NCBI RefSeq assembly: GCF_040365225.1
Contig: NZ_AP028055.1
Coordinates: 992,001-1,056,000, forward strand
DNA length: 64,000 nt
Direction: 5' to 3'
DNA from: Bacteroides sedimenti
GTDB taxonomy: Bacteria; Bacteroidota; Bacteroidia; Bacteroidales; Bacteroidaceae
The notes under the pieces were generated by a model that saw only the letters and a list, made by a program, of their open reading frames with translations, was not told where the DNA came from and did not search any database. Below, piece by piece: positions 53,075 through 61,661 of this stretch. Position numbers and translations under genes: made by a program. Numbering within the stretch: position 1 is the stretch's first letter; every line of letters begins with the position of its first letter.

Positions 53075-53844
53075 AATGTTTCAACTCCAAATAATAATAA
53101 TGTAAGTGACAGACCGATTGCAATACAGATAATAAGCAAAGCAGCGTTTATTAATCTCGACGTTCCGGCAAGAACATGGCCTTCAATAATATCGATAACC
53201 CCATTAATCAATGGAACTCCCGGAATAAGATAAAGAACGCTGGTTCCTAATGCAATTTCAGGAGTATTCCCGATATGGTAAAGCAAACTGGTACATGCAA
53301 TCATTGAGGCTGTAAATGCAGAGAATACAAACACAAACATATGATTGAAATGTCTTTCCATCAGTTGCTGACGAACAAAGAATCCAACCAGAGTTGCGAT
53401 AAAAACAAGCAGCATCGCAGACCAGTCGCCGGTAAACAGACGACAGAAAGATGCATTTGCGCAAGCCACCAGAAATAAAACCAACCACTTGTTTAATCTG
53501 GGTTTATTTAATATTTCGGTATACTTTTCCTTCAATTCATCAAGAGATAAATGTTCATCATAGGCTTCCCAGCTGAGGGAACTGAGTCGTGAATTGATTT
53601 CAAAGTTCAGTGCCATCGACTTGATCTTGTTTACAGTGCTGTAAGAATGGGTGTTATCCTTGTCGCGCAAGGTCATGATAATGGTCTTTTGGAAGATTGT
53701 CATATCGACATAAAAACCAAAGGATTCGGCAATTCGGGAAGTGGTCTTTACAATGCGTGAAGAGTGAACCCCCACTGCCATCAGGCTGGTTGAATAATCC
53801 GATAAGAACTTAGACAACTCTTTAAGTCTATGATGAATGTCCAT
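53071..53844 (-). CDS. Threonine/serine exporter family protein, large subunit (YjjP-like)
   Basis: A 257-residue protein of the ThrE/DUF1212 family. It has a cytoplasmic N-terminal domain (LSDYSTSLMAVGVHSSRIVKTTSRIAES in part) and four to five helices after about residue 118 (WLVLFLVACANASFCRLF, MLLVFIATLVGFFV, VFSAFTASMIACTSLLYH). The PGVPLINGVIDIIEGH motif is typical of ThrE. It pairs with the small subunit just downstream to make a split ThrE-type exporter, as in YjjP-YjjB. Confidence 0.88.
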   Translation of the reverse strand: MDIHHRLKELSKFLSDYSTSLMAVGVHSSRIVKTTSRIAESFGFYVDMTIFQKTIIMTLRDKDNTHSYSTVNKIKSMALNFEINSRLSSLSWEAYDEHLSLDELKEKYTEILNKPRLNKWLVLFLVACANASFCRLFTGDWSAMLLVFIATLVGFFVRQQLMERHFNHMFVFVFSAFTASMIACTSLLYHIGNTPEIALGTSVLYLIPGVPLINGVIDIIEGHVLAGTSRLINAALLIICIAIGLSLTLLLFGVETL

Positions 53845-54070
53845 AAATAAATATAATTTGTTTAAATTTTATTCAGCATTGTGGAATTCAAAGTATCGAA
53901 TCAGATTGAAAGGTGTTATTTCTTTGGGGGCGCGAAGTTAATCAAAAAATCAATTCTATGGAAGAAGTTTTTTATTCAAATTTACACTTTATAATCCCTT
54001 CTTATGATTTATAATTTTTTAGTAGAAAAAAATAGCTATATTAAATAATAACATTTTATAATCTGTTAAG

Positions 54071-54101
54071 TTTAGCTGTTAAAATCAATTTTATATATTT
54101 G
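54071..54101 (+). promoter_or_regulatory. Promoter of the giant sensor gene (TTTA-N19-TATATTTG)
   Basis: TTTA at 54071-54074 and TATATTTG at 54094-54101; ATG follows 18 nt after the box. Confidence 0.6.
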
Positions 54102-54119
54102 TAGAAATATAGATAGTTA

Positions 54120-57100
54120 ATGAATAAACTTCTAAATATATTTATCCAGACTAGCGTTATTCTTACGCTTTCATCATTTTTGTCGTGCACCCGGACGCCT
54201 TCTGCGCAGGAGGTTCGGTTGCTTGATTCTCTTAATCGACGTTCGTACGATTTACGGTATAAAAAACTCGACTTATCATATAAGGAAGCTTTGCTGGCAT
54301 ATCAAAAAGCTGATAAATATAGCCAGGGGAAAGCTGAAGCCTGCAATAATCTGGGTTTCTGTGAATTCATGAGGATGGATTTCGATGCTGCTGAGAGGTA
54401 TTTCAAAGAGGTATATAAATCTACTCAAAACGAGTTGGAACTGGTTATTGCCGATATCGGGATGATGAAGATATACCAGCGAACCTCCATGAACAAAGAA
54501 TATTATGATTGCCGTAACAGCGCGGTACGCCGGATGAAGCGAATAGACGAAGACCAGTCGGTCTTTGTTGATCCTCATGATAAACGAAGATTAAACTATG
54601 CCCGTTCTGAGTTCTTCATTGTATCTTCTATATATTATTACTACTTGCAACAGGAACCCGAGGCAATTCAGTCCATTAATCAGATACAAAACACCGACCT
54701 TGAAGGAGATACGGCTCAGACATTATACTACTATTACATCAAAGGTTCAGCCGAACTGTTTGAGAAGAGTAATGTGGAACAAAGAAACATCAACGAGTTT
54801 GATGAGTTGTTTAAATGCTGGACCATGAGCCGCAACAACAAGTTTATCTATTTCGAGGCGAATGCGCTTCAGGGATTCTTTACTCTTTTTAATAACAAGA
54901 GCATCTTTACTCAGATTTGCAACGAACGCCCTCGGGCAATTGAAACATTGAACGATTTTTATCATTTTCAGGAGAAGGAAGTTACACCTTCCGACTCCGT
55001 GTTTACCTTAAAGCTGGCGCAGACTTCTCTTCAAAAGTTTAAGAAATACAATGATATCTACCAGATTGCAGGAGTATATGTCTCTATCGGTAGATACTAT
55101 AATACGCATGGTTCTTATCAGCAGGCGCTTGATTCGCTGAGTAAAGCACTAGATTGCGTGAATCTTCATCACACACTCTATTATGAAAAAGGTAGAAAAA
55201 GCGTTGAAAAGCTGAAGCCTTTCTCGGAACAGGATACAATATACACGGAACTTGGTTGGATTGCCAAAGATGAAATTAAAACAGTTCCGGAATGGATTGC
55301 CCGAATCCGAGAGCAGTTAAGCGTGTCTTATGCCGGACTTGGCATGAAAGTTCCTTCAAACTATAACCGGAACATCTATCTGGATATTCTGGATTATACC
55401 CGTCAGGACAAAGAGTTGGAGAGCCGTTCAAAAGAACTGGAGAAAGAAGATAGTCAGTTGAATCTGCTATCTTTGTTTGTGCTTTCAGGAATACTATTGC
55501 TTTTTATCCTTTTCTGGACACTAAACTCACGCTCAAAGGAGAGAAACCGTCGATATACCAACAGGCTGAAAGCTACGCTCGAAGTGTGCCAGCGCATCAC
55601 GGCCTCAATACCTGTTGATGTAGAGACCATTGACGAAATAGTGCTGGCGGTAGGAGCAGCCATTCAGACTGATTTGAAACAACTTTTCCAGGCATATTCC
55701 CTCAGAATCGGCATATTCGATAAAGAGACAAACGATTTCATCTATCCATCTGTTGAAGATGAAGTTATGGAAGATGAAGAGTCGGAATCTGTTGAGCATG
55801 AGATTATTGAAGAAAACCTGATAAAATCATTGTTTAATCTTTACTTACCGGAAAATGAGCATCCCGTGGGAGTCATCGAGCTTTATACCACTCGCAAGAT
55901 GACTAAGGAGGAAAAAACGTTGATGAATTTAATTGCTCCCTATATTGCCTGGACCTTGGGCAATGGGCTGACATTCATCTCTTTAGGCGATGAGCGAATG
56001 AGGTTGGAGAAGCAACGCTACGTTTACGAACAACATATTGCCGAGAACAAGCGGCAGAACCTCATTAAGAAAGCTTGTATGGGGATTGTTTACGGAATTA
56101 CTCCCTACATGGACCGTATTATTAACGAAGTGCACAAGCTCACGTCTAAAGGTTTTATGCAGAATGAGACCATTAAGTACGAAAAGTATCAGTACATTGA
56201 TGAGTTGGTAACCAAAATCAATGAGTACAACGACATTCTAGCTCTCTGGATAAAGATGAAACAGGGCTCATTGAATCTGAATATTGAGAATTTTGAGTTG
56301 AATGAACTTTTCAAAGTTCTGGCCAAGGGACGGAAGACTTTTGAAATGAAGCAACAGACATTCCGTATTGAACCCACCAACCTGACAGTGAAAGCGGATA
56401 AGGCCCTGACTTTGTTCATGATAAACACCCTGACAGAAAATGCGCGAAAATATACACCGGAGGGAGGAACCATCCAGGTTGAAGCAAAGACTGAGGATAA
56501 TTACGTGGAGATTTCTGTTTCTGATACGGGAAGAGGAATTTCGCCCGAGGATGTTGCACGGATTCTGGGCGAGAAAGTCTACGATTCCAGACAGATTGGG
56601 ATGGATTCTTTAGACAAGGAAGAGATCTGGAAGAATAAAGGCAGCGGGTTCGGGCTGATGAACTGTAAAGGGATTATTGAAAAGTATCGCAAAACAAACG
56701 AGCTTTTCAAGGTTTGTACATTTAATATCGAGAGCGTGCCGGGGAATGGAAGCCGTTTCTACTTCCGTTTGCCAACCGGAGTGCGTAAAACGCTGAGCGT
56801 TCTTCTTATTCTGGTTTTATCATTCGGACTAGGCTCTTGTGGCCGATTAAAGAAACCGATTGCAAAAGGCACATATTCAAAAGAGTCGGTATCGGAACAA
56901 AAAAAAGGCGAATACAACAAACTGCTGAACGAGGCCTCACTCTTTGCCGATACTGCCTACTATTGCAACGTAATCGAGAATTACCCTCTGGCTTTGCAGT
57001 ACGCCGATTCGGCCATTAACCGACTGAATCGTCATTATGCCAAGTTTGCCCGTTCTCCACGCTATTATATGTCTCTGAAAGGACAGGGAACATCGGCCGA

Positions 57101-58688
57101 AATACATTGGTGGAACAACATGTTCGATACCGATTATTATGTAATGCTCGACATCCGCAATGAGGCAGCCGTGGCGTTTTTGGCGCTCAAACAGCTGGAC
57201 AACTATCAGTACAACAACACTGCTTACACACGGCTTTATAAACTGGTGAGTGAGGACTACTCTCTCGAAGAGTATTGCCAGAATCTGGAACGGTCTACCA
57301 ACAACAAGGTGGTGGCTTTTATTCTGGGAATCATCGTGCTGATCATCTTTTTCACGGGCTACTACCTTCTCTATATCCGTAAGCGGCTGATAAACAGATG
57401 GAACTTGGAACAGGTGCTCGAAATAAACAAGCAGGTGCTGGCTTCCACGCTCTCTCTCAAAGATATCCCTCATCACATAGTTAATAATTGCTTTGATGGC
57501 ATCAATGAGCTCCTTAATATTGATATGCTGAGCATTGGTGTGCTCAACGAAGACACTCATCAGCTGGAATTTGCCTATAATCCACATCAAAACGATTGGC
57601 ACCAGAGCACTGAAGGCGAAGCCGGCGAACACGAAACGCTCAAGGAGGTGATGCAGCGTTGTTTTGATACACAGGAATATACTGAGGGAAAACTGAATGC
57701 GCTTACAACGTATGGTGGCGGTCAGTATGACATATATGTGCAGTCGCTTCCGCTGATGGTGGAGGTGGGAGAGACTCATCGTTGTGTAGGTGTTATTGCT
57801 TTTTTGAGGCAGGAGGGCAGTGAGCGCGAAAACGACCGTCTGTTGATAGAGTTGATAACCAATTATGTTGCCATTGTTGTATTCAATGCAGTGGTTAAGC
57901 TGGCTGTAAAGTACAGAGATATCGAGTCTGCCGAAGAAGAGACCCACCGGGCTTCGTGGGAAGACAGTCTACTTCACGTGCAGAATATGGTGCTCGACAA
58001 CTGTCTCTCTACCATCAAGCACGAAACTATCTATTACCCCAGCCGCATTAAGAACATCATTGATAAACTGGCTAAACAGAAACTATCTCCGGATGAAGAG
58101 AAAGATAACATTGAAACGATTGTTGAGCTTGTTGATTACTATAAGTCTGTTTTCACCATCTTGAGTTCTTGTGCCGGACGGCAGCTGGAGGAAGTAACCT
58201 TCCGAAGAGGAACGGTAGAGGTGGACGAATTACTGGAATATTCGCAGAAATATTTCCGCAAAATGACACGACGATCGCAAAACAAGATATCACTCCAGAC
58301 GCAGACATGCGGACTGAAAATAACAGGGGATGTGATTCAACTCAGGTTCCTGCTCGAGAATCTGCTGGATGAAGCTCTTACAGTGGCCGAAGATGGTGAG
58401 TTACATTTGGAAACAAAAGCTGACGGGGAATATGTACGCTTCCTGTTTACCGACAGAAGAAGGGAGAAAACAGTGGAAGAACTGAATCAGTTGTTCTATC
58501 CCGACCTGGCACGCATGACGGCATCGGAAGAGGGAATACTGAAGGGAACCGAATATCTTATATGCAAGCAGATAATACGCGATCACGATGAGTTTGCCGG
58601 TCAGCGCGGCTGCCGCATTAATGCCGAACCTTCCCCGGAAGGTGGATTCACCGTCTACTTTACCATTCCAAGAAGGAGAGGGCGATAA
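54120..58688 (+). CDS. Two-module fused sensor kinase (DUF5112/DUF5113-like)
   Basis: A 1522-residue protein built as two similar units. Module 1: lipoprotein-type signal (LTLSSFLSC), periplasmic TPR-like helices (to about 445), a transmembrane helix (447-470), a GAF-like region (about 490-640), a degenerate DHp helix with Tyr658 in the His position (IVYGITPYM), and an intact HATPase domain: Asn774 in the N box, DTGRG 802-806 and GSGFGL 841-846. Module 2: a second lipoprotein-like signal (residues 888-907, ending LGSC), periplasmic helices, a transmembrane helix (1064-1085) and a GAF-like region. Its His box has His1301 (KHETIYYPSRI), and its HATPase has lost its motifs (Glu1418 at the key N-box Asn; no DxGxG; KGTEYL in place of GxGLGL). 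I recall long Bacteroides proteins of this kind annotated DUF5112/DUF5113. It pairs with the response regulator 221 bp downstream. The split-function reading is inference. Confidence 0.82.
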   Translation: MNKLLNIFIQTSVILTLSSFLSCTRTPSAQEVRLLDSLNRRSYDLRYKKLDLSYKEALLAYQKADKYSQGKAEACNNLGFCEFMRMDFDAAERYFKEVYKSTQNELELVIADIGMMKIYQRTSMNKEYYDCRNSAVRRMKRIDEDQSVFVDPHDKRRLNYARSEFFIVSSIYYYYLQQEPEAIQSINQIQNTDLEGDTAQTLYYYYIKGSAELFEKSNVEQRNINEFDELFKCWTMSRNNKFIYFEANALQGFFTLFNNKSIFTQICNERPRAIETLNDFYHFQEKEVTPSDSVFTLKLAQTSLQKFKKYNDIYQIAGVYVSIGRYYNTHGSYQQALDSLSKALDCVNLHHTLYYEKGRKSVEKLKPFSEQDTIYTELGWIAKDEIKTVPEWIARIREQLSVSYAGLGMKVPSNYNRNIYLDILDYTRQDKELESRSKELEKEDSQLNLLSLFVLSGILLLFILFWTLNSRSKERNRRYTNRLKATLEVCQRITASIPVDVETIDEIVLAVGAAIQTDLKQLFQAYSLRIGIFDKETNDFIYPSVEDEVMEDEESESVEHEIIEENLIKSLFNLYLPENEHPVGVIELYTTRKMTKEEKTLMNLIAPYIAWTLGNGLTFISLGDERMRLEKQRYVYEQHIAENKRQNLIKKACMGIVYGITPYMDRIINEVHKLTSKGFMQNETIKYEKYQYIDELVTKINEYNDILALWIKMKQGSLNLNIENFELNELFKVLAKGRKTFEMKQQTFRIEPTNLTVKADKALTLFMINTLTENARKYTPEGGTIQVEAKTEDNYVEISVSDTGRGISPEDVARILGEKVYDSRQIGMDSLDKEEIWKNKGSGFGLMNCKGIIEKYRKTNELFKVCTFNIESVPGNGSRFYFRLPTGVRKTLSVLLILVLSFGLGSCGRLKKPIAKGTYSKESVSEQKKGEYNKLLNEASLFADTAYYCNVIENYPLALQYADSAINRLNRHYAKFARSPRYYMSLKGQGTSAEIHWWNNMFDTDYYVMLDIRNEAAVAFLALKQLDNYQYNNTAYTRLYKLVSEDYSLEEYCQNLERSTNNKVVAFILGIIVLIIFFTGYYLLYIRKRLINRWNLEQVLEINKQVLASTLSLKDIPHHIVNNCFDGINELLNIDMLSIGVLNEDTHQLEFAYNPHQNDWHQSTEGEAGEHETLKEVMQRCFDTQEYTEGKLNALTTYGGGQYDIYVQSLPLMVEVGETHRCVGVIAFLRQEGSERENDRLLIELITNYVAIVVFNAVVKLAVKYRDIESAEEETHRASWEDSLLHVQNMVLDNCLSTIKHETIYYPSRIKNIIDKLAKQKLSPDEEKDNIETIVELVDYYKSVFTILSSCAGRQLEEVTFRRGTVEVDELLEYSQKYFRKMTRRSQNKISLQTQTCGLKITGDVIQLRFLLENLLDEALTVAEDGELHLETKADGEYVRFLFTDRRREKTVEELNQLFYPDLARMTASEEGILKGTEYLICKQIIRDHDEFAGQRGCRINAEPSPEGGFTVYFTIPRRRGR

Positions 58689-58909
58689 GGGTGGTCTACG
58701 GTGGAGCTTAGTAAATCTCAGGCGAATGTTAAGGGGTTTATTGGGCAATGAATGAACAAAAGGCGTACACCATATTTTGATAATGTGTAGAACTTAACAA
58801 TGTAAGGTGTAGACATATTTATAATAAGGTGTAGGTTGATAGAAGGAAACAAGGCGAATAAATGGCTTAGATATATAGATAAAAAATTAAAATATAGTAT
58901 AGAAAAACA
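58689..58909. other. Intergenic region with 22-bp-period array
   Basis: 221 bp between sensor and response regulator, containing the four-copy array (58759-58835). No TAnnTTTG box and no terminator were identified. Confidence 0.6.
58759..58835 (+). repeat. Array of four 11-bp motifs with exact 22-bp period
   Basis: AAAGGCGTACA (58759), TAATGTGTAGA (58781), TAAGGTGTAGA (58803) and TAAGGTGTAGG (58825) start exactly 22 bp apart, two helical turns. The first copy is near-palindromic (GGCGTACACC). The same motif, inverted, forms the array upstream of copA. Probably binding sites for a dimeric or cooperative regulator, possibly the response regulator encoded next. Confidence 0.7.
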
Positions 58910-59638
58910 ATGGAAGAGAAGAAGTTTAAAGTAATCATTGTAGAGGACGTGAAACTGGAGTTGAAGGGTACCGAAGAGATTTTCCGTCACGAAATCCCCA
59001 ATGCCGAGGTTATTGGCACGGCTATGACCGAGAAAGAGTTCTGGCCGTTGATGGAGGTGCAGCTGCCCGATTTGGTTTTGCTCGATTTGGGCTTGGGTGG
59101 TTCAACTACTATCGGGGTGGATATCTGCAAGAACATTCGTAAAAAATACAAGGAGGTGAGGGTGCTTATCTTTACCGGTGAGGTGCTCAACGAAAAGCTT
59201 TGGGTGGATGTGCTGAACGCCGGGGCCGATGGCATTATCCTGAAAACAGGAGAGCTGCTTACCAAGACGGATGTGCAGGCAGTGATGGATGGTAAAAAAC
59301 TGGTATTCAACTATCCCATCCTCGAAAAGATTGTAGATCGCTTCAAGAAGTCGGTCTCCAATGATGCATTGCGCCAAGAAGCTGTGATTGATTATGATAT
59401 TGACGAATACGACGAACGGTTCCTGCGCCACCTGGCACTGGGATACACCAAAGATATGATTGCCAATCTCAAAGGGATGCCATTTGGAGTGAAATCTCTC
59501 GAAAAACGGCAGAATGATTTGGTTAATCGTTTGTTTGCCCAGGGAGAACGGGTAGGGGTGAATGCCACCCGACTTGTGGTACGTGCACTCGAACTTCGTG
59601 TCATTGACCTGGATAATCTGGAGGCAGATGAAGAATAA
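58910..59638 (+). CDS. Response regulator with LuxR-like DNA-binding domain
   Basis: A 242-residue regulator. The receiver domain (1-125) has all key residues: Glu12/Asp13, phosphoacceptor Asp59 in LVLLDLGLGG, Thr89 and Lys112. The C-terminal part (about 160-235) has a divergent LuxR-type helix-turn-helix (DERFLRHLALGYTKDMIANL, then KSLEKRQNDLVNRLF). I recall this C-terminus as DUF5932 in Bacteroides. It is the likely phosphorylation target of the preceding sensor. It overlaps the AbgT transporter gene by 11 bp, so the two are cotranscribed. Confidence 0.88.
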   Translation: MEEKKFKVIIVEDVKLELKGTEEIFRHEIPNAEVIGTAMTEKEFWPLMEVQLPDLVLLDLGLGGSTTIGVDICKNIRKKYKEVRVLIFTGEVLNEKLWVDVLNAGADGIILKTGELLTKTDVQAVMDGKKLVFNYPILEKIVDRFKKSVSNDALRQEAVIDYDIDEYDERFLRHLALGYTKDMIANLKGMPFGVKSLEKRQNDLVNRLFAQGERVGVNATRLVVRALELRVIDLDNLEADEE

Positions 59639-61082
59639 ATTGCGAATGCCCCACCCGGCTACGATGTTTTTGCTCCTCACCGGAGCAGTCATCATGCTTT
59701 CGTGGATATTTGATATCTATGGAATCCGTGTAATCCATCCTCAAACGGGTGAAGCCATACGTACACAGAGCCTGTTAAGTCCTGAAGGAATTCGCTGGCT
59801 GCTGCGGCATGTAATAACCAACTTTACCGGATTTGCCCCGTTGGGCATGGTAATGGTGGCTATGTTTGGCGTGGGCGTAGCAGAACATTCCGGCTTTATA
59901 AATGCCTGCATCCGTCAAAGCCTGAGGAAGCACCCCAGTAAGGATGCAGTTATTTTGCTGGTTATTTTTCTTGGCATCATTTCTAACATAGTAGGCGATG
60001 CAGGTTACATCATTCTGATTCCCATCGCTGCCACTCTTTTCCGTTCCGTTTCGCTGCATCCGGTGGCTGGAATTGTAACGGCCTATGTCTCTGTGGCCTG
60101 CGGCTTCAGCGCCAACCTTTTTCTAAGTACGCTTGATCCGCTTCTTGCCCGTAGTACACAGGAAGCTGCAGCCACAATGATTTCTTACAGGGGAAATGTA
60201 GGGCCGCTTTGCAATTACTATTTCATGTTTGCATCGACCTTTGTTATTACCGCGGTTATTTATCTTATTACCCGAAAGAGCCTTCTGCCTGCATTGGGCG
60301 AATACACAGGTAGCGTACCCTATGGCAGCTATAAGTCGCTTACGCGTAAAGAACGCCGAGGGTTGTTTATTGCCTTGGGAAGCGGCTTGCTTTATTCCTT
60401 ACTCATTATATTTGCCACCTTTTCGCCTTGGGGTATTTTGAGGGGAGTTACCGGAAGCCTTGCCCGTTCTCCGTTTATCTTTGGAGTACTCTTTATTATC
60501 TCTTTCGGAATAGGACTGATGGGGGCTATTTATGGCTTTGCTTCGGGACGTTATCGCAAGGATTCGGATGTGATTAGCGGGCTATCGCATCCCATGCAGC
60601 TTTTGGGGCTCTATTTTGTTATCGCCTTTTTTGCATCACAGATGTTTGCCTGCTTTGAATATTCGCATCTCGATAAATGTCTGGCCATAATGGGAGCGAA
60701 TATGCTCGCATCGGTACATACCAACAGCTTTGTAACCTTGCTTCTATTCATTGCGTTTACTGCGGTAATCAACCTGATTATGGTTTCGGCAACGGCAAAA
60801 TGGTCTTTCATGGCCTTTATCTTTGTGCCGATGTTCTCGGCTATGGGCATCAGTCCCGATTTAACCCAATGCGCTTTCCGTATTGGTGATAGCGCGACAA
60901 ACGCCATTACCCCGTTTCTTTTCTACATGCCACTGATACTTACCTACATGCAGCAGTATGATAAACAGGCAAGCTATGGCACCCTGCTTAAATATACCTG
61001 GAGATATTCCTTCTTTATTCTGATCGCATGGACAATCTTTTTTATTTTCTGGTATTTGCTAAGAATTCCTCTGGGGGTTTAA
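59628..61082 (+). CDS. AbgT-family transporter (p-aminobenzoyl-glutamate type)
   Basis: A 484-residue inner-membrane protein with 11 or more helices of the AbgT/YdaH/MtrF family. Visible features include the reentrant hairpin region FTGFAPLGMVMVAMFGVGVAEHSGF, VGDAGYIILIPIAA, GFSANLFLSTLDPLLA and the C-terminal RIGDSATNAITPFLFY. The family imports p-aminobenzoyl-glutamate or exports sulfonamides and PABA; which applies here is unknown. The frame opens at 59562, but ATG 59628 (MKNKLRMPHP) is preferred because it gives the usual N-terminus. It overlaps the response regulator end by 11 bp. Confidence 0.88.
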   Translation: MKNKLRMPHPATMFLLLTGAVIMLSWIFDIYGIRVIHPQTGEAIRTQSLLSPEGIRWLLRHVITNFTGFAPLGMVMVAMFGVGVAEHSGFINACIRQSLRKHPSKDAVILLVIFLGIISNIVGDAGYIILIPIAATLFRSVSLHPVAGIVTAYVSVACGFSANLFLSTLDPLLARSTQEAAATMISYRGNVGPLCNYYFMFASTFVITAVIYLITRKSLLPALGEYTGSVPYGSYKSLTRKERRGLFIALGSGLLYSLLIIFATFSPWGILRGVTGSLARSPFIFGVLFIISFGIGLMGAIYGFASGRYRKDSDVISGLSHPMQLLGLYFVIAFFASQMFACFEYSHLDKCLAIMGANMLASVHTNSFVTLLLFIAFTAVINLIMVSATAKWSFMAFIFVPMFSAMGISPDLTQCAFRIGDSATNAITPFLFYMPLILTYMQQYDKQASYGTLLKYTWRYSFFILIAWTIFFIFWYLLRIPLGV

Positions 61083-61220
61083 TGCTTTTGTATTGAAAAT
61101 CTGCAAATTATAGTTGTGTAGATGTTATATAATGCAACATTTATTTAACTATCACCACGAATAATTTCTTTGAATAATGCCCAATTATTGTTGACTTAAC
61201 ATTATTTAAATATATAACTA

Positions 61221-61250
61221 TTTGTTTATTACGATAAAATCGTAGATTTG
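61221..61250 (+). promoter_or_regulatory. Promoter of blaI-M56 operon (TTTG-N18-TAGATTTG)
   Basis: TTTG 61221-61224 and TAGATTTG 61243-61250, with ATG 27 nt downstream. Confidence 0.7.
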
Positions 61251-61263
61251 CGATACGATCGTA
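61230..61263. promoter_or_regulatory. Two candidate BlaI operators around the -7 box
   Basis: TACGAT-AAA-ATCGTA (61230-61244) and TACGATCGTA (61254-61263) are inverted repeats built from the same TACGA half-site. One lies in the spacer and reaches the -7 box; the other covers the start region. BlaI-type dimers bind TAC/GTA-flanked dyads, so autorepression is likely. Confidence 0.65.
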
Positions 61264-61276
61264 ATTAATTAATGTT

Positions 61277-61639
61277 ATGGAAAAGTTAACACCTCAGGAA
61301 GAAGAAGTAATGATTTACATCTGGGAGATTGGTCCCTGTTTTGTAAAAGATGTTGTTGCAAAGTTTCCGGAGCCACATCCGCCTTATACCACTGTGGCAT
61401 CCGTGATAAAGAATCTCGAAAGGAAAAAGTATCTCTCCTCTAAACGATATGGAAACACGTACGAGTATACTCCTGTAGTCAAGGAAAGCGAGTATAAACG
61501 CACATTTATGAGTGGAGTGGTGCGCAATTACTTTGAAAACTCCTATAAAGAGATGGTTTCGTTCTTTGCTAAAGAAGATAAAATTTCGGCAGAAGAATTG
61601 AAGGATATCATCAATATGATTGAAAAAGGAAAAGAGTAA
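61277..61639 (+). CDS. BlaI/MecI/CopY family transcriptional repressor
   Basis: A 120-residue winged-helix repressor: LTPQEEEVMIYIWEIGPCFVKDVV, PPYTTVASVIKNLERKKYL recognition region, and a C-terminal dimerisation helix (about 75-118). Normal size. It forms an operon (22 bp gap) with the M56 metallopeptidase that in BlaR/MecR systems triggers repressor inactivation. Operators for itself are visible in the promoter. Confidence 0.93.
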   Translation: MEKLTPQEEEVMIYIWEIGPCFVKDVVAKFPEPHPPYTTVASVIKNLERKKYLSSKRYGNTYEYTPVVKESEYKRTFMSGVVRNYFENSYKEMVSFFAKEDKISAEELKDIINMIEKGKE

Positions 61640-61661
61640 CTTTCTTTAAACGCAGAATACT

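Noticed and set aside
56937..57947. A 336-codon open frame on the minus strand inside the giant sensor gene
   Set aside because: It is antisense to well-supported coding sequence with clear kinase-related domains, and its translation has no recognisable domain.
58759..58835. CRISPR array
   Set aside because: The conserved unit is about 11 bp at a 22-bp period; real arrays have longer near-identical repeats and longer unique spacers, and no cas genes are present.
59102..59695. A 197-codon minus-strand frame opposite the response regulator
   Set aside because: Antisense to a receiver domain with all key residues; no own features.
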